Below are positions 14,135 to 20,460 of a stretch of DNA of 22,311 nt, one piece after another. The DNA comes from a virus, in the IMG/VR virus record IMGVR_UViG_3300042307_000376, positions 1 to 22,311 of that record; one strand, 5' to 3'. Each line of letters opens with the position of its first letter. Positions within the stretch are counted from its first letter, which is position 1. A program made the position numbers and the translations under genes. The notes below the pieces were generated by a model, which did not search any database, had not been told where the DNA came from, and saw only the letters and a program-made list of their open reading frames with translations.

Positions 14135-14593
14135 TTGACTGATATAGTTCAAGAATATCCTATCTTAATAGAAGCTAGTAAGAAGATTACTAACAACCAT
14201 GAATTACACATGGACTTGTTACACTATGCATTAGAGGAGCTATATAGTAAGAAAAACTATGAAGAAATTATTAATAGTGGTGGGGTAAGGTTTTATGTAG
14301 TCAGAATTATGCTTACTCAATGGCGTTCAAATACAGGCCCGTTTTATAAAATGTTTTTCAATCAGAAATCAAATGAGATAACTGATGACATTATTGAGTA
14401 TAAAGAATACGACCATAACGAGCTCGAATACATCAAAGCATTAGAAGACTTAGCCTGGTACGATAAGGAACTATTCAAAATATTTTCAGACAAACAACAT
14501 ACCATATCAAGCCTATCACGAGAAACTGGAATCCCGAGGTCAAGTGTTGACATTACCATTAAAAAAGTACGCAAAATATTACGCAAAATATGA
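14135..14593 (+). CDS. Sigma-factor-like protein
   Basis: 152 residues. The C-terminal part (HTISSLSRETGIPRSSVDIT, then basic IKKVRKILRKI) is an HTH like sigma-70 region 4, preceded by an acidic helix (ELEYIKALEDLAWYDKEL) in the usual linker position. The N-terminal part (DIVQEYPILIEASKKITNNH) fits small phage sigma-like proteins of Bacteroidetes phages. The only in-frame starts are TTG 14135, right after a stop, or ATG 14210, which would remove the conserved N-terminus. An out-of-frame ATG at 14125 lies closer to the promoter. It probably directs late or middle transcription. It ends in an ATGA overlap. Confidence 0.65.
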   Translation: MTDIVQEYPILIEASKKITNNHELHMDLLHYALEELYSKKNYEEIINSGGVRFYVVRIMLTQWRSNTGPFYKMFFNQKSNEITDDIIEYKEYDHNELEYIKALEDLAWYDKELFKIFSDKQHTISSLSRETGIPRSSVDITIKKVRKILRKI

Positions 14594-15222
14594 GTAGAGT
14601 ATTAGTAATCGGAGATATACACGAACCATTTTGTTTGGATGGCTATCTTGAACATTGCAAAAAACAATATAAGGATTTCAAATGTGATAAGGTAGTATTT
14701 ATCGGAGACTGTATTGATTCACATTATAGCTCATTTCATAGCACGGATCCCGATGGTTTGAGCGCAATCGATGAGCTCAATGCTTCGATTAAGAAACTTC
14801 GCAAATGGCACAAGGCGTTCCCAGGTGCAACAGTTATAATAGGAAATCATGATAGGATTGTGGCACGCAAGGCATTAGCCAATGGAATTAGCGCAAAGTG
14901 GATTAAGGAATTTAAAGATGTACTTGAAGTCCCAACTTGGAATTTTACTACGGATAAAATAATTGATGGAGTTTACTACGTTCATGGAGAAGGAGCAACG
15001 GCATTCATGAAAGCAAAGAATCAATTTAGATCCGTGGTTGCCGGCCATACACACACGAAATGTTATATCGAATATATTAACAATGTGTTCGGAATGCAAG
15101 TCGGTTGCGGAGTGGATGCGAAGGCTTACGCTATGGCATACGCTAAAAACTATGCACCGCCTCAGATAGCTTGCGGAGTGGTTATTGATGGTAAATTACC
15201 GATTATAATTAAAATGCACTAA
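14590..15222 (+). CDS. Calcineurin-like metallophosphoesterase
   Basis: 210 residues with the full metallophosphoesterase motif series: GDIH (8-11), GDCIDSH (39-45), GNHD (85-88), VHGEGA (131-136) and GHTHT (152-156). These residues bind two metal ions and hydrolyse phosphomonoester or diester bonds. In phages such enzymes may act on nucleotides, on nucleic-acid ends or on host phosphorylated signals; the substrate cannot be read from sequence. It is translationally coupled (ATGA) to the sigma-like gene. Length is that of a single catalytic domain with no extra parts. Confidence 0.88.
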   Translation: MSRVLVIGDIHEPFCLDGYLEHCKKQYKDFKCDKVVFIGDCIDSHYSSFHSTDPDGLSAIDELNASIKKLRKWHKAFPGATVIIGNHDRIVARKALANGISAKWIKEFKDVLEVPTWNFTTDKIIDGVYYVHGEGATAFMKAKNQFRSVVAGHTHTKCYIEYINNVFGMQVGCGVDAKAYAMAYAKNYAPPQIACGVVIDGKLPIIIKMH

Positions 15223-15239
15223 AATATATATTTAACTAT

Positions 15240-15521
15240 ATGAAATGGAAATTTGAAAATATAGACGTTATATTCAGTTGTCATGAGGATGACTTTGAAC
15301 GCACAAGTAATTATTCACGAAATAAACTAAAAACAGATGATAGAATTATTATTATTGACGGCGCTAATATCGATGGCAACGATTGCACTAATATTGAATC
15401 CGATATATGCGAAAGTAGTGAAGATATTATCAATACTGACAAACATAAACCTAGAAGGAAAGCCTCTAAAATGTCCGACGTGCCTACCATTTTGGATAAC
15501 GATGATAGCATTATTGAGTAA
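15240..15521 (+). CDS. Possible hydrophilic protein overlapping membrane gene
   Basis: 93 residues. The first 32 lie alone; the remaining two thirds share 185 bases with the membrane-protein gene at 15337 in another frame. The unique part (MKWKFENIDVIFSCHEDDFE, then RTSNYSRNKLKTDDRIIIID) looks like a real protein, and without it 114 bases would be empty in a dense operon. The shared part is acidic and Ser/Asp-rich, which may only reflect the hydrophobic codons of the other frame. No recognised domain. Either a true overlapping gene or a short real gene with a run-on tail. Confidence 0.4.
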   Translation: MKWKFENIDVIFSCHEDDFERTSNYSRNKLKTDDRIIIIDGANIDGNDCTNIESDICESSEDIINTDKHKPRRKASKMSDVPTILDNDDSIIE

Positions 15522-15606
15522 TGGAACTTCAATATTATATTGTATTCTTTTTAGTTTTTGCGCTAGCTACCTTGGGGAGTATTTTTTTAAAAGACTTACC
15601 TCATGA
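15337..15606 (+). CDS. Membrane protein with CPTC motif
   Basis: 89 residues with two or three hydrophobic segments (about 2-22, 50-64 and 66-83) and KCPTCLPFWI (about 44-53), a Cys pair followed by FW seen in small phage and bacterial membrane proteins. A stop at 15328 forces the start at 15337. It ends in an ATGA overlap with the HExxH gene. The role is unknown; superinfection exclusion or membrane association of neighbouring products are possible but unsupported. Confidence 0.65.
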   Translation: MIELLLLTALISMATIALILNPIYAKVVKILSILTNINLEGKPLKCPTCLPFWITMIALLSNGTSILYCILFSFCASYLGEYFFKRLTS

Positions 15607-15950
15607 GAAAGACTATTAAACTGAATATTTATGATTGTAAGGTAAATTTTATCCTATCATTAGATATCAATAAAGACATTAAGAGGATATCCACAAAGAA
15701 TAAACAACCTTTTATATTAGATAGTGAAGTTGAAGGCATTGTTTTTTACTTTAATTTAAGTGAATACTTCATATTGATTAACGATGATTATTTAACCCAT
15801 AATACATTGGCCCATGAGATTTATCATTTAGTTATCAAAGTAACCGAACCGAGAGATATAACAGATGAAGAAGCTCAAGCGTGGCTTTGTGGAAAGCTAA
15901 CTCAAGAAATATATAAATTTTTAGAAACAAACAAAGTAGAAATTAAATGA
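15603..15950 (+). CDS. HExxH protein, ImmA/IrrE-like
   Basis: 115 residues. LAHEIYHLV (69-77) contains the HExxH zinc-protease motif, and DEEAQAWLCGKL (88-99) fits the downstream glutamate helix of ImmA/IrrE (M78-type) peptidases, where the E-A pair supplies the third zinc ligand. Known relatives cleave phage or conjugative-element repressors. No repressor gene is visible here, so the target is unknown; a host protein or a repressor outside the window is possible. It is coupled by ATGA overlaps on both sides. The protein is short for the family but contains the catalytic core. Confidence 0.68.
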   Translation: MRKTIKLNIYDCKVNFILSLDINKDIKRISTKNKQPFILDSEVEGIVFYFNLSEYFILINDDYLTHNTLAHEIYHLVIKVTEPRDITDEEAQAWLCGKLTQEIYKFLETNKVEIK

Positions 15951-16162
15951 CAATGGTAATCACACAGGAAGATAAGGATATATTATTAGAGAATAGGAAG
16001 ATTATTCTTGACATAACGCACGGATATAAGATGGACGAATTAAAGGTATTATATGAGGTACATAATCGAATATATAAGACTAATAAGAGTCCAAACGGGT
16101 GCGGTTCATGTATTAGAAGCGTTATGATTTCGTTACAAAAAGCATTGTCTAAAGTATTATGA
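15947..16162 (+). CDS. Unknown small Cys-containing protein
   Basis: 71 residues, unrecognised. Two helices flank NGCGSCIRSVMISLQKAL, with a C-x2-C that might bind zinc if it dimerises. ATG 15947 overlaps the HExxH stop (ATGA); ATG 15953 is an alternative. It ends in an ATGA overlap with the methyltransferase gene, so the two are probably made together; a small accessory or terminase-related role could be considered. Confidence 0.6.
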   Translation: MTMVITQEDKDILLENRKIILDITHGYKMDELKVLYEVHNRIYKTNKSPNGCGSCIRSVMISLQKALSKVL

Positions 16163-17250
16163 AAATAAAATTAAACCCGAACAATCCTCGAATAATTAAG
16201 GATGACAAATTTAAAAAGTTAGTTCAATCAATAAAGGACTTTCCCGAAATGCTTGACATCAGACCTATCGTAGTCAATAAGGATGGGATTATTTTAGGCG
16301 GTAATATGCGATTTAAAGCGTGCTTAGAAGCTGGGATAAAAGAACCGCCATATAAGGTAGTTGACTTAACAGAAGAACAGCAAAAGGAATTTCTTATCAA
16401 AGATAATGTTAGTGGCGGAGAATGGGATTGGGATGCGCTTGCAAGTGAATGGGATGTTGAGCAATTAGATAGCTGGGGATTGGATATGCCTAGTGTAGAG
16501 GTTAAAGAATTAGAAGCTGAGGAAGATGACTTTGATGCACCCGAGTGCGGTATTGAAACGGATATAGTATTAGGTGATTTGTTTGAGATTGGTGAGCATC
16601 GATTGTTGTGTGGGGATAGTACGGATAGCGACCAAGTGGCAAAGCTAATGAACGGAGAAAAGGCTGATATTTGTTTAAGCGACCCACCTTACGGAATTTC
16701 TGCAATAGAAAAAAATTCAAGGATGAAACAATTAGGATGGGAGCAATATGAAAATGATAGCGATATTAATACAGCCGTTGATGCTTTTAATTTAGCATTT
16801 TCAATATGCGATAAATTAGTTTTTTGGGGTGCTAATCATTATGCAAATAAATTGCCAAATGTTGGCGGTTGGTTAATATGGGATAAACAAGATGGGAAAG
16901 ATACAACCACTTATTCAATGGGCGAATTAGCTTGGACAAATATTTTAAACAATGTACAAATCTTTAAACACATTTGGGATGGTTTTAGAAAAGATAGTGA
17001 AAAGGGAGAAGCAAGATTACACCCAAGTCAAAAGCCTGTTAAATTGCACGAATGGGTTTTAAATAAAATAGATGCAAATTTAGTGCTTGATTTATTCCTC
17101 GGTAGTGGTTCAACAATGGTTGCATCACACCAACTTAAACGCAAATGTTACGGGATGGAATTAGACCCGAAATATTGCCAAGTAATAATTGATAGAATGA
17201 AAAAACTAGACCCGAGTTTAGTAATTAAAAAGAACGGGGTTACAATGTAA
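16159..17250 (+). CDS. ParB-domain DNA methyltransferase fusion
   Basis: 363 residues. The N-terminal 110 residues form a ParB/Srx-like domain with GGNMRFKACLEAG (47-59). The catalytic domain follows: SDPPYGI (174-180, motif IV), LHPSQKPVKL (287-296) and DLFLGSGST (311-319, motif I for AdoMet). Motif IV before motif I indicates a beta-class amino-methyltransferase (N6-adenine or N4-cytosine). No restriction gene accompanies it, so it probably protects phage DNA from host restriction or marks DNA for packaging; it sits immediately before the terminase genes, an arrangement seen in other Bacteroidetes phages. Target sequence unknown. Confidence 0.88.
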   Translation: MKIKLNPNNPRIIKDDKFKKLVQSIKDFPEMLDIRPIVVNKDGIILGGNMRFKACLEAGIKEPPYKVVDLTEEQQKEFLIKDNVSGGEWDWDALASEWDVEQLDSWGLDMPSVEVKELEAEEDDFDAPECGIETDIVLGDLFEIGEHRLLCGDSTDSDQVAKLMNGEKADICLSDPPYGISAIEKNSRMKQLGWEQYENDSDINTAVDAFNLAFSICDKLVFWGANHYANKLPNVGGWLIWDKQDGKDTTTYSMGELAWTNILNNVQIFKHIWDGFRKDSEKGEARLHPSQKPVKLHEWVLNKIDANLVLDLFLGSGSTMVASHQLKRKCYGMELDPKYCQVIIDRMKKLDPSLVIKKNGVTM

Positions 17251-17259
17251 ATACAGAGT

Positions 17260-17598
17260 ATGGAAGGTAAAAACGGAGGTATATTAAAACCATTTGAAAA
17301 AGGCGAAAGCGGGAACCCAAACGGGCGCCCGAAAGGTTCAAAGAATCGAAGCACGATTGCACGTAGATGGCTTGAGGTCAATCAGAATTTAAAGAATCCG
17401 TTAACGGGAGAAAGTGAAAACATGAGCCAGGAAGATTTGATGACATTAGCTTTAATTAAGAAAGCCCGTGAAGGCGATACGAATGCTTACAAAGCATTGA
17501 TGGATAGCGGTTATGGCGCACCTATTCAACAAATCGACAATGACATTACCATAAAAGAATTCGACATTAGTAAACTCTATAATGGAGAAGCACAATAG
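17260..17598 (+). CDS. Terminase small subunit-like (DUF5681)
   Basis: 112 residues. FEKGESGNPNGRPKGSKN at about residues 12-29 is the signature of DUF5681, a basic DNA-binding N-terminus common just upstream of large terminases. A helical section (MSQEDLMTLALIKKAREGDT) and a short acidic tail follow. It overlaps the large terminase gene by 17 bases. It should recognise the packaging site and regulate the large subunit. Assignment rests on the motif plus adjacency. Confidence 0.75.
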   Translation: MEGKNGGILKPFEKGESGNPNGRPKGSKNRSTIARRWLEVNQNLKNPLTGESENMSQEDLMTLALIKKAREGDTNAYKALMDSGYGAPIQQIDNDITIKEFDISKLYNGEAQ

Positions 17599-18796
17599 TA
17601 CATGGAATTTATTAGGTTCAAAGAGTAGATACTTTGTAGTCACGGGCGGTCGTGGCTCGGGTAAGTCATTTGAGGTTGGTAGGTTCATAACGTTATTATC
17701 ATTCGAGCAAGGTCACAAAATACTATTTACACGGCAAACGATGACCAGTGCGCATCTATCTATCATTCCCGAATTTAAAGAGAAAATAGAGTTACTTAAA
17801 TTAGAAGACCTATTTAACATCTCAAAGAGTGAGATTAAGAATAAATTATCAAATAGTGAGATATTTTTTAAAGGCTTAAAGACTTCTAGCGGTGACCAAA
17901 CGGCAAACTTGAAATCTTTGCAAGGCGTAACAACTTGGGTACTAGATGAATCTGAAGAGCTAACAGACGAATCGACATTTGATAAGATTAATCTTTCAAT
18001 CCGTTCAAACGATAAACAAAACAGGATTATATTAATTCTTAACCCAAGCACGAAAGAGCACTGGATATATAGAAAGTTTTTTGAACAGGAAGGTATTAAA
18101 GAAGGCTTTAACGGGACTAAAGGCAATACGACATACATACATACTACCTATGAAGATAACATCAAAAATTTAGGCGTTTCTTTCTTACAAGAGGTTGAGA
18201 AAATTAAGATACATAATCCCGACAAATACAATCATGTTATTTTAGGTGGTTGGCTTGACAAAGCAGATGGAGTTGTATTTACAAATTGGGAGTTTGGCAC
18301 GTTCAATCCGAACTATCTTCAAACTTCATTCGGTATGGACTTTGGTTTCTCGATTGATCCCGATGCATTGGCTGAAGTTGCAATTGATGTGAAAAACAAA
18401 TTGTTATATGTCAAAGAACACATTTACCAACGTGGATTGAAGACGCATGAGTTGAGTAAGATGCTACTCGAAAAGACAAAAGGCGGTTTGATTATAGCAG
18501 ATAGTGCCGAGCCTAGATTGATTGATGATTTAAGATTTCAAAAGATAAACATTCAAGCGGTTAAGAAAGGAACTATTGAAAGCGGGATTGTAAGAATGCA
18601 AGATTTCAAGATAATAGTTGAACCGAATAGTACTAACATAGCTAAGGAGTTAAACAATTATTGTTATTTGAACAAAGGCTCAAAACTATATGTGGATAAT
18701 TGGAATCATATCATAGACGCTATTCGATACAATGTGATATACAACCTTGATAACCCGAGCCGTGGCACTTATGGTTTTTACAAAAAAGGTATGTAA
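17582..18796 (+). CDS. terL: Terminase large subunit
   Basis: 404 residues with the packaging ATPase and nuclease. Walker A is GGRGSGKS (22-29), Walker B VLDESEEL (120-127, D122 and catalytic E123), with LILNPS (151-156) as coupling motif. The RNase H-like nuclease has D253 in GMDFGF, D307 in IADSAEP and D379 in IIDAIRYN. It pumps DNA through the portal and cuts concatemers. The length suits a compact PBSX/Terminase_3-type enzyme. It overlaps the small-subunit gene and is followed by a 27-base gap and the tail genes. Confidence 0.92.
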   Translation: MEKHNSTWNLLGSKSRYFVVTGGRGSGKSFEVGRFITLLSFEQGHKILFTRQTMTSAHLSIIPEFKEKIELLKLEDLFNISKSEIKNKLSNSEIFFKGLKTSSGDQTANLKSLQGVTTWVLDESEELTDESTFDKINLSIRSNDKQNRIILILNPSTKEHWIYRKFFEQEGIKEGFNGTKGNTTYIHTTYEDNIKNLGVSFLQEVEKIKIHNPDKYNHVILGGWLDKADGVVFTNWEFGTFNPNYLQTSFGMDFGFSIDPDALAEVAIDVKNKLLYVKEHIYQRGLKTHELSKMLLEKTKGGLIIADSAEPRLIDDLRFQKINIQAVKKGTIESGIVRMQDFKIIVEPNSTNIAKELNNYCYLNKGSKLYVDNWNHIIDAIRYNVIYNLDNPSRGTYGFYKKGM

Positions 18797-18823
18797 TTTT
18801 ACAGATAAATTATATTTATAACC

Positions 18824-19294
18824 ATGCAAGGTAGTATATACGAAATTTTAATAAAGGATTTAAAAACATTGTGCTTATCTCATAAAGCGGTTAAGTCTTT
18901 CAGAGTGGGTGATATTAGCGCCATTGAACAACCAACAGGAAACGATGGACCTAATACAAATTCCTATGAATACATTGCAGTTCACTTAGTACCATCCACG
19001 GCAGTAATGAATGGACAATCTACAAAATTCGAGTTTGACATGGTAGTGTTCGACCTTTGCAAAGATGACTTGGAATTACAAGTTATTACACAATCTCAAT
19101 GTCTTGAAATTACACGAGATATAATAAGCAAATTTAACCTTACCGATTGGGAAGGCTTTAGATATAACATTCAACTACCTACGACATCCATGATATTTGA
19201 CGAATCGTTTGTGAATAGCGTGGCTGGTTATACAACACGAATCATAATTGAAGTAATTAGTCCGTTCACTTTATGCGAAAATCCTTTTAACTAA
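18824..19294 (+). CDS. Probable head-tail joining or tail terminator protein
   Basis: 156 residues without a motif I can name: an N-terminal helix (YEILIKDLKTLCLSHKAV), then a beta-rich body (FEFDMVVFDLC, TTRIIIEVISPF). The fold pattern of helix then beta sheet, and the position after the terminase and before the gp10-like gene, match neck or tail-terminator proteins in siphovirus and myovirus modules. It overlaps the next gene by TAATG. Function is inferred from order only. Confidence 0.5.
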   Translation: MQGSIYEILIKDLKTLCLSHKAVKSFRVGDISAIEQPTGNDGPNTNSYEYIAVHLVPSTAVMNGQSTKFEFDMVVFDLCKDDLELQVITQSQCLEITRDIISKFNLTDWEGFRYNIQLPTTSMIFDESFVNSVAGYTTRIIIEVISPFTLCENPFN

Positions 19295-19734
19295 TGGATC
19301 CGCAAAAGTTATATATTAGACAAGTTACCAAAGCCCTCGAATCATTGGGCCAAGAAATCTTGAATATAATGAAGGCACAAGCGCCAGTTAAGACTGGTAA
19401 GCTAAAGCGTTCAATAAGATATAAAGTAGTAACTAAGAATGGTAACCCAGCGTTATCGTTTTATTACATCTATTATGGCGTATATGTAGATTTAGGAACG
19501 TACAGCAATGCAGACAAAGCAAGCTATGGAATGAGTCAATTTATTATGCCTAGATGGAATCCGAAGCCAGGTAAGATTGGCAAAGGAATCATGCCAAGAT
19601 ATTGGACATCGTTAAGCGAAGACGCAACGGAGTTGATTGAGTATTTCGCAAGCAAACTTGAAAAGACAGTCGGAGCTGACATAGTGGAATTATTAACAGG
19701 TGTAACAACAAAAACAAGTAGAGCAACAACTTAA
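19294..19734 (+). CDS. HK97 gp10-like tail completion protein
   Basis: 146 residues. MKAQAPVKTGKLKRSIRYKV (about 28-47) is the characteristic APVKTG-L-x-S element of the HK97 gp10 family, followed by YYGVYVDLGT where the family has an (E/D)xGT turn, and a late MPRYW helix start. These proteins complete the neck between head and tail. It follows the neck candidate by a TAATG overlap and precedes the tail assembly chaperone, the usual order. Confidence 0.7.
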   Translation: MDPQKLYIRQVTKALESLGQEILNIMKAQAPVKTGKLKRSIRYKVVTKNGNPALSFYYIYYGVYVDLGTYSNADKASYGMSQFIMPRWNPKPGKIGKGIMPRYWTSLSEDATELIEYFASKLEKTVGADIVELLTGVTTKTSRATT

Positions 19735-19738
19735 AATT

Positions 19739-20398
19739 ATGATAAAGAAAATTAACAGCATTTCAATCAAAAAATTCATTGAGATTTCAGACTTAATCAA
19801 AGACGATGCAAGTATTCACGACCGAATGGAAGTGATACGAATTGTTAGCGAATGCGACATGGAAGAAATCCGTATAATACCAGCCAACGTACTTGATGGT
19901 ATTTGGAATGATTTTGTTAAGAATTGTTTTGATTTGGGCGATGGTTCGATTGATAACATCGTTACGATTGATGGTATATCGTATGGCTTAATAGACGTTA
20001 AGAAATTAAGCGTAGGAGAGATGGCTGATATTGACATTCTAAAAAACCATCCTAAATTAAATTTCAATCTACACAAGATTATGGCTATACTTTATAGACC
20101 ATTGAAAAGCAAATTACCTTTCGTAGTAGAACCATTTAATCCCGATACGTTTGAAGCTCGTGCTGAATTATTTGCAGAAAAAATGCCCGTTAAAGTGGCA
20201 TTAAACACGGCTGTTTTTTTTTTAAATATATTGGGCAACTTGAAAGAAGCTACAAAGGACTTTTTGGCGAAGCCGAAGGCGGAGAAGAAAAAGAAAATCT
20301 TGAGCGTGCTGACATCCGTTGCGCTCGAGGTTGGAATGCGTTTGTTTACTTCCTTGCTAAAGACGACATCCTTAAAATCGAAGAAGTTACAAAAATAG
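19739..20398 (+). CDS. Tail assembly chaperone, unshifted product
   Basis: 219 residues in the zero frame. The first 160 (for example GISYGLIDVKKLSVGEMADI, KIMAILYRPL and RAELFAEKMPVKVALNTAVF) look like a Bacteroidetes phage tail protein of the assembly-chaperone type. From the T10 tract (20214-20223) the zero frame continues for 57 residues of unusually Lys/Ser/Leu-rich sequence (KPKAEKKKKILSVLTS) that looks unlike a conserved domain. The -1 frame carries the better-looking continuation. This form may be the lambda-gpG-like product, or an artefact of a homopolymer length error. Confidence 0.6.
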   Translation: MIKKINSISIKKFIEISDLIKDDASIHDRMEVIRIVSECDMEEIRIIPANVLDGIWNDFVKNCFDLGDGSIDNIVTIDGISYGLIDVKKLSVGEMADIDILKNHPKLNFNLHKIMAILYRPLKSKLPFVVEPFNPDTFEARAELFAEKMPVKVALNTAVFFLNILGNLKEATKDFLAKPKAEKKKKILSVLTSVALEVGMRLFTSLLKTTSLKSKKLQK

Positions 20399-20460
20399 AA
20401 TTGATAACGGCCTATAATTTTTTAGCGCACCAAAAAAGCAAAAATGATAATACAAACTAA
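19739..20460 (+). CDS. Tail assembly chaperone, -1 frameshift product
   Basis: A -1 shift at T-TTT-TTA (20218-20224) after codon 162 gives a 240-residue product. The 78-residue extension begins KYIGQLERSYKGLFGEAEGG and includes RGWNAFVYFLAKDDILKIEE, then an ELITAYNFLAHQKSK end, a pattern like the C-termini of Bacteroidetes phage tail proteins. In the -1 frame the reading is open only from 20194, contains no start codon before the shift, and ends at 20460 overlapping the next gene by 17 bases, so a shift is its only way to be made. This mirrors lambda gpG/gpGT. Confidence 0.65.
20214..20224 (+). promoter_or_regulatory. -1 frameshift slippery site in T10 tract
   Basis: Ten Ts followed by AAA. 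Read in the zero frame the last part is T-TTT-TTA, a canonical slippery heptamer (X-XXY-YYZ). A run this long can also cause transcriptional slippage. I see no strong downstream pseudoknot by eye. Confidence 0.65.

Noticed and set aside
17713-18138. A 141-residue minus-strand reading frame
   Set aside because: It lies fully inside the terminase gene, including its Walker B region; no promoter or antisense gene neighbours support it.
18797-18823. TATATTTA box before the 18824 gene as a late promoter
   Set aside because: It lacks the final G of TAnnTTTG and I see no TTTG at the right spacing; the same near-match occurs by chance in AT-rich gaps (for example before 15240).
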